A stretch of DNA of 8,445 nucleotides, taken from assembly GCA_020354085.1 (NCBI GenBank), contig CP070641.1, positions 1,881,176 to 1,889,620 of the forward strand. Direction: 5' to 3'. The position numbers and the translations under genes are program-made. Numbering within the stretch: position 1 is the first letter of the stretch; the number at the start of each line of letters is the position of its first letter. The DNA is from Pseudomonadota bacterium (lineage in GTDB: Bacteria; Pseudomonadota; Gammaproteobacteria; Acidiferrobacterales; Sulfurifustaceae). Of the stretch, positions 1 through 6,335 are shown piece after piece. The notes under the pieces were generated by a model. That model was not told the DNA's origin. It worked only from the letters and a program-made list of their open reading frames with translations, and made no database searches.

Positions 1-426
1 ATCCGCCCCGCCATGGTCAATGGCAAGCCGTCGCTCGAAGTGGATGAAAAGAAGTGCATCTGCTGCGGCGCCTGCTTCCCGCCCTGCCCACCGATGCAGA
101 TTAACGACCCCGAGCACACCAAACTCGCCATCTGGGTCGGCGGCAAGAACTCGAACGCCCGTTCCAAGCCGATGTTCCACAAGCTCGTGGCCGCCGGCAT
201 CCCCAACAACCCGCCGCGTTGGCCGGAGGCCGGCGCCATCGTGAAGAAGATTCTGCGCGTCTACAAAGAAGACGCAAAGGATTGGGAACGCGTGGGCGAC
301 TGGGTAGAGCGCATTGGCTGGCCGCGGTTCTTTGAATTGACGGAACTGCCGTTTACCAAGTTCCACGTCGACAACTGGCGCGGATCGCGTTACACGCTAA
401 ACGCCTCGGCGCACATCCGCTTCTAA
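1..426 (+). CDS. dsrB: Dissimilatory sulfite reductase beta subunit, C-terminal part (5' end outside window)
   Basis: This is the last 141 codons of DsrB. The frame is open from base 1, so the ATG at 13 is an internal methionine and not the start. DsrB pairs with DsrA to form the cytoplasmic siroheme enzyme that, in sulfur oxidisers, oxidises DsrC-bound sulfur to the sulfite level. The visible part holds the ferredoxin-like insert: CICCGACFPPCPP at window residues 19-31 gives a CxxCxxCxxxCP iron-sulfur pattern with one extra cysteine. It is followed by the conserved stretch KLAIWVGGKNSNARSKPMF and the family C-terminus ending SAHIRF. The siroheme cysteine motifs should lie upstream of the window, as should dsrA. 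Full-length family members are about 350 residues, so roughly 60% is missing. The stop is TAA at 424, and dsrE starts 36 bases later. The identification rests on clear similarity across the whole fragment. Confidence 0.96.
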   Translation: MRPAMVNGKPSLEVDEKKCICCGACFPPCPPMQINDPEHTKLAIWVGGKNSNARSKPMFHKLVAAGIPNNPPRWPEAGAIVKKILRVYKEDAKDWERVGDWVERIGWPRFFELTELPFTKFHVDNWRGSRYTLNASAHIRF

Positions 427-462
427 GCGGGTGGGCCGACACTAGAACAACGGGGGCGATCC

Positions 463-855
463 ATGAAGTTGGCAGTACTCGTAAATGAGGGGCCGTACAC
501 ACATCAGGCGTCGGATTCGGCCTATCAATTCACGAAGGCGGCGCTTGAGAAGGGCCATGAGATTTTTCGAGTGTTCTTCTATCACGACGGCGTCAACAAC
601 GGCACGCGGCTTACTGTGCCACCACAAGACGAACGCAACATCGTCAAGCGCTGGTCGGAGCTGGCGGAGAAGCACAAGCTCGATCTCGTCATCTGCATCG
701 CCGCGGCCCAGCGCCGGGGTTTACTCGATGAGGGTGAGATGAAGCGCCACGGCAAAGACGCCAGCAATATCGCCTCCGGCTTCCGCATTTCCGGTCTCGG
801 GCAACTGATTGAAGCCGGAATCCAGGCCGAGCGCCTGGTGACCTTTGGCGATTGA
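463..855 (+). CDS. dsrE: Sulfurtransferase subunit DsrE (DsrEFH complex)
   Basis: A 130-residue protein of the DsrE/TusD family. DsrE is the active subunit of the cytoplasmic DsrE2F2H2 hexamer, which carries persulfide sulfur and hands it to DsrC. The only cysteine is Cys78 in DLVICIAAAQRRG, which is the position and context of the persulfide cysteine known in Allochromatium vinosum DsrE. The N-terminus (MKLAVLVNEGPYTHQASDSA) and the GFRISGLGQLIEAG segment are typical, and the length matches the family. The ATG at 463 is preceded by GGGGGCGA at 452-459, a G-rich binding site with 6 bases between the G run and the start. A nearly identical leader precedes dsrF. The gene lies 36 bases after dsrB and 14 bases before the chosen dsrF start. 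Its place directly after dsrB is a mark of oxidative dsr clusters. Confidence 0.96.
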   Translation: MKLAVLVNEGPYTHQASDSAYQFTKAALEKGHEIFRVFFYHDGVNNGTRLTVPPQDERNIVKRWSELAEKHKLDLVICIAAAQRRGLLDEGEMKRHGKDASNIASGFRISGLGQLIEAGIQAERLVTFGD

Positions 856-869
856 TAGCGGGGGCGACG

Positions 870-1259
870 ATGGAAGAAGAGATGATGGAAGGCGGTGGCG
901 TGCAGAAGAAATTCATGTTCGTCAACCGCAAGGCTCCGTACGGGACAATTTATGCCCTCGAGTCGCTCGAAGTGGTATTGATCGCCGCGGCGTTCGAACA
1001 GGACGTGTCGCTCGCATTTCTGGACGACGGTGTGTACCAGCTCATCAAGGGCCAGAACACCAAGGCCAGCGACATGAAGAACTTCTCGCCGACTTACCGT
1101 GCGCTGGAAGGCTACGACGTCGAGAAGCTCTACGTATCGAAAGAAGCGCTCGCCGCCCGCGGACTGACCGAGGCCGATCTGGTCGTGCCGGTGCAGGTGC
1201 TATCGGCCGCCGAGATGGCGGACATGATGGAAAGCCAAGACGTGGTATTGAGCTTCTAA
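870..1259 (+). CDS. dsrF: DsrF subunit of the DsrEFH sulfurtransferase complex
   Basis: A 129-residue DsrE/TusC-like protein that forms part of the DsrE2F2H2 hexamer. The conserved core KKFMFVNRKAPYGTIYALES and FLDDGVYQLIKGQ is clear, as is the family C-terminus ending VVLSF. The protein has no cysteine at all, so it cannot carry sulfur itself. This fits its structural role, with DsrE Cys78 as the carrier. The ATG at 870 follows the leader CGGGGGCGA (859-867), shared with dsrE. Other possible starts are TTG 852 (overlapping the dsrE stop), ATG 882 or 885, and GTG 900. GTG 900 has GGAAGG at 887-892 and would remove the Met/Glu/Gly-rich first ten residues, which are not part of the conserved family core. 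Function is certain; the exact start is not. Confidence 0.94.
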   Translation: MEEEMMEGGGVQKKFMFVNRKAPYGTIYALESLEVVLIAAAFEQDVSLAFLDDGVYQLIKGQNTKASDMKNFSPTYRALEGYDVEKLYVSKEALAARGLTEADLVVPVQVLSAAEMADMMESQDVVLSF

Positions 1260-1270
1260 GGGGAAAGATC

Positions 1271-1576
1271 GTGGCACTACTCCATACCGTGAATAAGTCA
1301 CCCTTCGAACGCAACGCGTTCGATGCCTGTCTGGCCAACGCCAAGTCGGGCAGCGCCGTTTTGCTGATGGAGGACGGCGTGTATGCGGCCGTGAAAGGCA
1401 CACCCGCCGCCAAGAAGCTGGGCGATGCCATGAAATCCGTGAAGGTGTACGTACTGGGTCCTGATGTTGATGCGCGTGGAATGACCGGCAAGCTGATCGA
1501 CGGCGTGCAGTCGGTCGACTACGGCGGCTTCGTGGACTTGGTAACCCAACACAATGCGGTAGAATCCTGGCTCTAG
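1271..1576 (+). CDS. dsrH: DsrH subunit of the DsrEFH sulfurtransferase complex
   Basis: A 101-residue DsrH/TusB-like protein, the third subunit of the cytoplasmic sulfurtransferase hexamer. The GTG start at 1271 has GGGGAAAG at 1260-1267 directly after the dsrF stop. No nearer ATG fits, and this start gives the expected family length of about 100 residues. The N-terminus MALLHTVNKSPFERNAFDAC places the only cysteine at Cys20, the position of the conserved cysteine in Allochromatium vinosum DsrH. Further family landmarks are AVLLMEDGVYAAVKG and the C-terminus NAVESWL. The spacing to dsrF is 11 bases, so translation is probably coupled. Its last codons overlap a good promoter-like sequence for dsrC. 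Confidence 0.95.
   Translation: MALLHTVNKSPFERNAFDACLANAKSGSAVLLMEDGVYAAVKGTPAAKKLGDAMKSVKVYVLGPDVDARGMTGKLIDGVQSVDYGGFVDLVTQHNAVESWL
1538..1565 (+). promoter_or_regulatory. Candidate sigma70-type promoter for dsrC, inside the end of dsrH
   Basis: TTGGTA at 1538-1543 matches four of six -35 consensus bases. TAGAAT at 1560-1565 matches five of six -10 bases. The spacer is 16 bases. Transcription would begin near 1572, giving an untranslated leader of about 43 bases before the dsrC ATG at 1616. A secondary promoter for dsrC has been reported in Allochromatium vinosum (from memory), so the location is sensible. The match could still be chance, since it lies within coding sequence. Confidence 0.45.
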
Positions 1577-1601
1577 GCTGAGCCTGTTTCCAAACTCTGT
1601 T

Positions 1602-1607
1602 GAGGAG
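1602..1607 (+). promoter_or_regulatory. Strong ribosome binding site of dsrC
   Basis: GAGGAG ends 8 bases before the dsrC ATG at 1616. It is the closest match to the Shine-Dalgarno consensus before any gene in the window, whose other leaders are mostly G-rich or weak. This fits the high level at which DsrC is normally made relative to the membrane proteins encoded after it. Confidence 0.75.
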
Positions 1608-1615
1608 AAAGCAAT

Positions 1616-1948
1616 ATGCCAATCGAAGTGAATGGAAAGTCTTTTGAAACCGACGAGGAAGGCTACCTCGTCAACCGTTCCGACTGGAACGAGGACGTTG
1701 CCAAGGCGATGGCCAAGGCCGACAACTGCGACCTGTCCGACAACCACTGGGAAGTGATCAACTTCCTGCGTGAGTACTACGACGAATATCAGATCGCGCC
1801 GGCCGTACGCGTGCTGACCAAGGCGATCGGCAAGAAGCTCGGCGCCGACAAGGGCAACTCGAAATACCTCTACGAGCTGTTCCCATATGGCCCAGCCAAG
1901 CAGGCGTGCAAATACGCCGGCCTGCCGAAGCCGACCGGCTGCGTCTAA
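1616..1948 (+). CDS. dsrC: Sulfur-carrier protein DsrC
   Basis: A 110-residue DsrC/TusE-family protein, the physiological sulfur-carrying substrate of DsrAB in the cytoplasm. The flexible C-terminal arm ACKYAGLPKPTGCV is intact, with Cys98 and the penultimate Cys109 separated by ten residues. This is the two-cysteine arrangement of true DsrC, which allows the trisulfide and intramolecular disulfide chemistry; TusE-type homologues keep only the final cysteine. Other family landmarks are the N-terminal ETDEEGYLVNRSDWNEDVA, the helix HWEVINFLREYYDEYQIAP, and RVLTKAIGKKLG. A third cysteine, Cys38, lies outside the arm. DsrC takes sulfur from DsrEFH encoded just upstream and is thought to interact with DsrK of the membrane complex encoded just downstream. 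The gene has its own probable promoter, a strong ribosome binding site and a hairpin after the stop. Confidence 0.98.
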   Translation: MPIEVNGKSFETDEEGYLVNRSDWNEDVAKAMAKADNCDLSDNHWEVINFLREYYDEYQIAPAVRVLTKAIGKKLGADKGNSKYLYELFPYGPAKQACKYAGLPKPTGCV

Positions 1949-1953
1949 CACGC

Positions 1954-2016
1954 ATGCAAATCGATCATCGGGGCGGCGCAAGCTGCTCCGATGAGGCCAC
2001 CGGCACGTTGGAATAA
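1954..2016 (+). other. Possible 20-codon reading frame between dsrC and dsrM
   Basis: An ATG at 1954, five bases after the dsrC stop, opens a frame that begins MQIDHRGGASC and ends with TAA at 2014-2016. The stop is followed by GCA and then the dsrM ATG. The same TAA-GCA-ATG arrangement joins dsrM to dsrK and dsrO to dsrP. There is no Shine-Dalgarno site before the ATG, so translation would depend on reinitiation by ribosomes finishing dsrC. The hairpin at 1965-1994 lies inside the frame. I do not recognise the peptide, and a frame this short can arise by chance. It may serve only to carry ribosomes to dsrM, or not be translated. Confidence 0.2.
1965..1994 (+). promoter_or_regulatory. RNA hairpin with GCAA tetraloop in the dsrC-dsrM gap
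   Basis: Bases 1965-1977 pair with 1982-1994 to give a 13-bp stem containing two G:U pairs (1972/1987 and 1975/1984). The loop at 1978-1981 is GCAA, a stable GNRA type. The stem begins 17 bases after the dsrC stop codon. No run of U follows, so it is not a standard intrinsic terminator. It is better read as a 3' stabilising or processing element for dsrC mRNA, or a partial attenuator that lowers expression of dsrM and later genes. Confidence 0.6.
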
Positions 2017-2019
2017 GCA

Positions 2020-2784
2020 ATGTCGGCCATGTCCATTATCTACGCACTGCTGTTTTACGTGGCGACGTTCATCTTCGTCGCGGGCGTGGGATATAAGATT
2101 TATGTTTTCGCCAGGACCCCGCAGCCACTGAAGATACCGACCACCCCGGCGCCCATCACCTATACGGGCGTGGCGCTGCGTATGGTGCGTGAGGTCACGT
2201 TGTTCGAAAGCCTGTTCAAGTCCAACAAGTGGACTTGGCTGTTCGGCTGGATATTCCATCTTTCACTGCTGCTCGCCTTCATTCGCCACCTGCGTTACGT
2301 GCTCACGCCCGACAACGTACTGTGGCCGATCATTAATCTCGAGTTGGTGCAAACCGCCGGCAAGTACGCCGGTTACGCCATGCTCTTGGGATTGGCGGGC
2401 TTGCTCGCGCGTCGCTTCGTGGTCGACCGCGTGCGCTACATTTCGAGCCCGTCTGACTACTTGATGCTATTGCTGTTGTTGACGATCGCCGGCAGTGGCC
2501 TGCTCATGACCTTTGTCTCGCACGTTGACATCATCGCCCTCAAGGGTTTCGTGCTCGGCCTGCTCCTATTCGAATGGCAGCTATTGCCGGCGAGCCCCTT
2601 CTTGCTGATTCATCTCACGCTCGTAGCGCTACTGATGATTATCTTTCCATTTTCCAAGCTGCTGCATGCACCGGGCGTGTTCTTTAGTCCGACGCGCAAT
2701 CAGCGCGACAATCCACGTGAGCAGCGGCACGTCGCCGGCTGGTCGGCCCAAATCGACAACACCAAATCGGCGGACGCGGGGTAA
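2020..2784 (+). CDS. dsrM: DsrM, cytochrome b membrane subunit of the DsrMKJOP complex
   Basis: A 254-residue integral membrane protein resembling the NarI/HdrE type of diheme cytochrome b. DsrM is believed to exchange electrons with the quinone pool and pass them to or from DsrK. Five hydrophobic spans are visible at about residues 5-25, 72-90, 110-130, 146-166 and 193-212. Histidines in or near them (His80, His90, His168, His198, His216) are candidate heme b ligands, with WLFGWIFHLSLLLAFIRH in span 2 and LLMTFVSHVD after span 4. The C-terminus is hydrophilic. The start is ATG 2020; an ATG at 2029 would remove three residues, and the binding site is weak (GGAA at 2010-2013). The gap to dsrC is 71 bases and holds a hairpin. 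The gap to dsrK is 3 bases, so these two are surely co-translated. Confidence 0.95.
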   Translation: MSAMSIIYALLFYVATFIFVAGVGYKIYVFARTPQPLKIPTTPAPITYTGVALRMVREVTLFESLFKSNKWTWLFGWIFHLSLLLAFIRHLRYVLTPDNVLWPIINLELVQTAGKYAGYAMLLGLAGLLARRFVVDRVRYISSPSDYLMLLLLLTIAGSGLLMTFVSHVDIIALKGFVLGLLLFEWQLLPASPFLLIHLTLVALLMIIFPFSKLLHAPGVFFSPTRNQRDNPREQRHVAGWSAQIDNTKSADAG

Positions 2785-2787
2785 GCA

Positions 2788-4281
2788 ATGGCTGACGTAC
2801 AGGCACCAGTTCTCGGCGAGTACCAAGTCATTCCGCACATTCAGCCCGACGCGATGGCGGGATCGAAGCCATACGTCGCCAAGCCGGACCACAACAAGCC
2901 GCTCGGCTTCCCCGGCGAGTTGGTTGAAAACTGGGAGCAAAAGGCGGTTGCCAAGCTCGGTGAGTTGGTGAACAACTCGCGCGCCCTGCAGGTGTTCTTG
3001 GATTCGTGCGTGAAGTGCGGCGCCTGCACCGACAAGTGCCACTATTACCTCGGCACCTCCGATCCCAAGAACATGCCGGTTGCGCGCCAAGATCTGCTGC
3101 GCTCCGTCTACCGCCGCTACTACACCCTGCCCGGCAAGCTGTTCCCGTCACTCGTCGGCGCGCGTGACATGACCAAAGAAGTGCTGGACGAGTGGTACAG
3201 CTACTTCCACCAGTGCTCACAGTGCCGCCGCTGCTCGGTATTCTGCCCGTATGGCATCGACACCGCAGAAATCTCCATGGCCGCGCGCGAGATCATGGAC
3301 TCGGTCGGTCAGGGACAGAAGTACTGCAATGAAATTCTGGCCAAGGTCCACAGGATCGGTAACAACCTAGGCCTGCCAGGACCCGCGCTCGAGGATACCC
3401 TGCTCGGTCTCGAAGAGGATGTGAAGGAGGAAACCGGCATCGACGTAAAGTACCCGGTCGATGTCAAGGGCGCCGATGTTCTGCTGGTCACGCCCTCGGC
3501 CGACTTTTTCGCCGAGCCACATATCGACGGCCTGATCGGTTATGGCAAGGTGTTTCACGCCGCCGGCATTTCTTGGACGCTGTCCTCGCACGCCTCGGAG
3601 GCCGGCAACTTCGGCATGTTCGTGGGCTCGTCCGAAAACTTACACAAAGTCGCCAAGCGCATTCGCGAGGCGGCGTTGGATCTGGGCGTCAAGCGCATCG
3701 TCGTCGGCGAGTGCGGTCACGCCTGGCGTGTGGCATACAGTTTTTGGAACACGCTGATTGGCCCGTTCGATTTTCTCGATCGGCGCTATCCCGTACCGCA
3801 GCATATCTGCGAGTTCACCTACGACCTGATCCAGCAGGGCGCGCTCAAGTTTGACAAGTCCGCGAACGACGACAAGGTCGTGACCTTTCACGATTCGTGC
3901 AACGTCGCGCGCGCCTCGCGTATGGGCAGCATGCCGGGTGGGCAGTTCATTATTCCGCGCGCGGTGGTCAAGGCCTCGGTCAACAAGTTCGTCGACATGG
4001 CGCCCGAAACCATTTTTGAAAGCACTTATTGCTGTGGCGGTGGCGGCGGCGTGCTGACCGATGAACTAATTGACTTGCGCGTCAAGGGCACGCAACCGCG
4101 CATGCTGGCGCTACGCGATGTCGTGGAATCACACGGCGTCACGCACGTTGCAGCGATCTGCGCAATTTGCAAGGCGCAATTCAGCAAGGTGCTGCCCTAC
4201 TACAAATTCCCGATGGACATGATTCAGAGCGTGCATGGGCTGGTGAGCAAAGCTATCCAGCTCGGCCCGGTCAATCAATAA
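2788..4281 (+). CDS. dsrK: DsrK, HdrD-like iron-sulfur subunit of the DsrMKJOP complex
   Basis: A 497-residue protein related to the catalytic HdrD subunit of heterodisulfide reductase, peripheral on the cytoplasmic side of the membrane and bound to DsrM. Two [4Fe-4S] ferredoxin motifs are visible: CVKCGACTDKC (Cys74, 77, 80, 84) and CSQCRRCSVFCP (Cys143, 146, 149, 153). The C-terminal half carries the CCG-type set for the special catalytic cluster: Cys371 in FHDSCNVAR, Cys415-Cys416 in TYCCGGGGG, and Cys458/Cys461 in CAICKAQ. An additional cysteine at 309 lies in VGECGHAWR. This cluster is thought to handle the disulfide or trisulfide form of DsrC, and family work places DsrC at DsrK. No membrane spans are seen. 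The start ATG is 3 bases after the dsrM stop. Length and motif order match the family, with no sign of damage. Confidence 0.97.
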   Translation: MADVQAPVLGEYQVIPHIQPDAMAGSKPYVAKPDHNKPLGFPGELVENWEQKAVAKLGELVNNSRALQVFLDSCVKCGACTDKCHYYLGTSDPKNMPVARQDLLRSVYRRYYTLPGKLFPSLVGARDMTKEVLDEWYSYFHQCSQCRRCSVFCPYGIDTAEISMAAREIMDSVGQGQKYCNEILAKVHRIGNNLGLPGPALEDTLLGLEEDVKEETGIDVKYPVDVKGADVLLVTPSADFFAEPHIDGLIGYGKVFHAAGISWTLSSHASEAGNFGMFVGSSENLHKVAKRIREAALDLGVKRIVVGECGHAWRVAYSFWNTLIGPFDFLDRRYPVPQHICEFTYDLIQQGALKFDKSANDDKVVTFHDSCNVARASRMGSMPGGQFIIPRAVVKASVNKFVDMAPETIFESTYCCGGGGGVLTDELIDLRVKGTQPRMLALRDVVESHGVTHVAAICAICKAQFSKVLPYYKFPMDMIQSVHGLVSKAIQLGPVNQ

Positions 4282-4326
4282 GAGTTCGGATAACTAGCAA
4301 ACGCGGTTAATTTGGAGACCCAACAG

Positions 4327-6333
4327 ATGGCAACTCCCGCAGATAAGGCGAAATCCAGTGGCCACCCAGGCCACACTTTCCGTCGCTACAAAGACGGAGA
4401 TCATACGTGGGGCTCGAAGCAGGAAATGATTTTCACGGCGGACGCCACCGACAAGTGCCCAACCTATGTGCACAAGACCCCGCCCTGCCAGGCGAGCTGC
4501 CCGGCCGGCGAGGACATCCGCGGCTGGCTCAACATCGTGCGCGGTATCGAGAAGCCGCCCAAGGATGTGAAGTGGCAGGATTACGCCTTCGCGCGCTCGA
4601 CCGACTCCAATCCATTTCCGTCGATGATGGGACGCGTGTGTCCGGCGCCATGCCAGACCGGCTGCAACCGCAATTCCGTCGAGGACTACGTCGGCATCAA
4701 CTCGGTTGAGCAGTTCATCGGCGACTGGGGACTGCAGAATAAGATGGCGTTCAAGGCAGCCGAAAAATCGACCGGCAAGAAGGTAGCGGTCATTGGGGGT
4801 GGTCCGGCCGGTCTGGCGGCGGCATATCAGCTGCGCCGCAAGGGCCACGCCGTGACGATCTTTGAGAAATACGCCGAGCTCGGCGGCATGGCCAAGTACG
4901 GCGTGCCCGGTTATCGTCTACCGCGCGACGTGCTCGACGGCGAGATCAATCGCATCGTTGCCATGGGCGTGGAAGTGCGTGCGAACACACGTGTCGGTAA
5001 AGATGTTCTCCTCAAGGATCTGGAACGCGACTTCGACGCGGTGTTGTTCGCCATCGGCTGCCAGTCGGGCCGCGCCCTTCCGATCCCGGGCGCCGAGGCG
5101 TCCAATTGCATCACTGGCGTCGCCTTCCTCGAGGCCTTCAACCAGGGTCGCCTCCAGGCAGTCGCCGGGCGCGTGGTTGTGGTCGGCGGTGGCGATACGT
5201 CTATCGACGTCGCGTCGGTAGCTCGCCGCCTCGGTTACATCAAGGAGATGAAGGAAACCGAACGTCCAGAATACATTGTGCTCGGTCAGACCGCGCATGA
5301 TGTGGCAGTGACGGCCAAGAAGGAAGGCGCGGACGTATTGCTTATCTCGCGTCAACCAGTCGAAAAGATGACCGCCGCCAAGCACGAGATTGACGATGCA
5401 CAGCGCGAAGGCGTGTCGATTCGCGGCGGGCTGCAACCGGTCAAGGTGATCTTGGACGACCAAGGCCGCGCCAAGGCGTTACGCGTTGTTGAAATCGACT
5501 ACTCGAGCGGCAAGCCGGTCGAAAAGCCGGGCACCGAGATGGATCTGGAATGCGATCTGGTCGTGTCCGCCATCGGCCAGCAGGGCAACTTCGAAGGCAT
5601 GGAGGAGTTCAACAACGGCAAGGGTCTCATCGCCGCCGATAAGTTCTACCAGGTCCCCAGCAAGCCTGGTTATTTCGTGTGCGGCGATATTATCCGGCCG
5701 CACCTGCTCACGACCGTTATCGGTCAGGCGTCCGTCGCGGCGGACACGATCGACCATTACCTAAATAAGAAAGACCTCGCGAAGCGTCCCAAGGTCGACG
5801 TGCATCACTTCAACCTGCTCGACAAGCTGCGCGAGGCCGGACTCGAGCCGAAGAAATTTGAAACCTCTGAGGCCGAGGGGCCACGTCCGATCGACCAGGG
5901 CCTACGTGGCACCTCACTCGCCGGCAAGGGAGTCGGCGGCTACGCGGTCCACAACTACGAAGACCGTTCGGCGTCCGAAGTCTGCCAGACCGATGAATTG
6001 TTCCTTGGCCACTTCCCGCATATCGCCCGCAACCTCCGTACCGAAAAGGTGCCGGATGCGAACGAGGTGCTCGGTCACTTCCAGGAGCGCATGGTTGGTC
6101 TTGACGAGCAGCAGACCGTGGCCGAGGCCAAGCGCTGCATGAGTTGCGGCATGTGCTTCGAGTGTGACAACTGCGTGATCTACTGCCCGCAGACCGCGGT
6201 CAAGCGCTCTCCCAAAGCTGAGGCAACCATGGGCCGCTACGTGTATACCGACTATGACCTGTGCATCGGTTGCCACATCTGCGCCGATGTATGTCCGACC
6301 GGTTACATCAAAATGGGCATGGGGGATCACTAG
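4327..6333 (+). CDS. dsrL: DsrL, NAD(P)H:acceptor oxidoreductase partner of DsrAB
   Basis: A 668-residue cytoplasmic flavoprotein related to the small subunit of glutamate synthase (GltD) with a C-terminal ferredoxin domain. In sulfur oxidisers DsrL binds DsrAB and passes electrons from sulfur oxidation to NAD(P)+. In order: N-terminal cysteines 44, 54, 58 (CQASCPAGEDIRGW) and 105, 109, 113 (VCPAPCQTGC) for iron-sulfur clusters; the FAD fold VAVIGGGPAGLAAA at 153-166; the dinucleotide fold VVVVGGGDTSIDVA at 283-296; the flavin-binding end YFVCGDIIRPHLLTT at 449-463; a linker; and a ferredoxin region CMSCGMCFECDNCVIYCP (604-621) plus CIGCHICADVCP (646-657). About 30 extra residues (303-335) separate the dinucleotide motif from the next strand compared with GltD. 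The ATG at 4327 has GGAG at 4314-4317; a TTG at 4312 is a less likely start. The 45-base gap to dsrK shows no clear promoter. Confidence 0.97.
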   Translation: MATPADKAKSSGHPGHTFRRYKDGDHTWGSKQEMIFTADATDKCPTYVHKTPPCQASCPAGEDIRGWLNIVRGIEKPPKDVKWQDYAFARSTDSNPFPSMMGRVCPAPCQTGCNRNSVEDYVGINSVEQFIGDWGLQNKMAFKAAEKSTGKKVAVIGGGPAGLAAAYQLRRKGHAVTIFEKYAELGGMAKYGVPGYRLPRDVLDGEINRIVAMGVEVRANTRVGKDVLLKDLERDFDAVLFAIGCQSGRALPIPGAEASNCITGVAFLEAFNQGRLQAVAGRVVVVGGGDTSIDVASVARRLGYIKEMKETERPEYIVLGQTAHDVAVTAKKEGADVLLISRQPVEKMTAAKHEIDDAQREGVSIRGGLQPVKVILDDQGRAKALRVVEIDYSSGKPVEKPGTEMDLECDLVVSAIGQQGNFEGMEEFNNGKGLIAADKFYQVPSKPGYFVCGDIIRPHLLTTVIGQASVAADTIDHYLNKKDLAKRPKVDVHHFNLLDKLREAGLEPKKFETSEAEGPRPIDQGLRGTSLAGKGVGGYAVHNYEDRSASEVCQTDELFLGHFPHIARNLRTEKVPDANEVLGHFQERMVGLDEQQTVAEAKRCMSCGMCFECDNCVIYCPQTAVKRSPKAEATMGRYVYTDYDLCIGCHICADVCPTGYIKMGMGDH

Positions 6334-6335
6334 GT

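Noticed and set aside
13..426. A separate small ferredoxin gene starting at ATG 13
   Set aside because: The frame is open to base 1 and the whole stretch matches the C-terminal part of DsrB, so the ATG is internal.
845..1576. A single 243-codon plus-strand frame that ends with DsrH, suggesting a longer DsrH or a fusion
   Set aside because: Only the last 101 codons resemble DsrH. The upstream part is an arginine- and glycine-rich out-of-frame reading of dsrF, and GTG 1271 has its own ribosome binding site.
1966..1993. Intrinsic transcription terminator after dsrC
   Set aside because: The stem is strong enough, but no U-rich tract follows (the next bases are GAGGCCACC), and the downstream genes belong to the same pathway and have no clear promoter of their own here.
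1298..2020. Minus-strand open frame of 240 codons opposite dsrH and dsrC
   Set aside because: It is antisense to two well-supported genes and contains no recognisable domain; it follows from high GC at third codon positions.
4282..4326. Promoter in the dsrK-dsrL gap (GGATAACTA looks like a -10 region)
   Set aside because: No convincing -35 element lies at the right distance upstream, and the gap is short and within a co-oriented operon.
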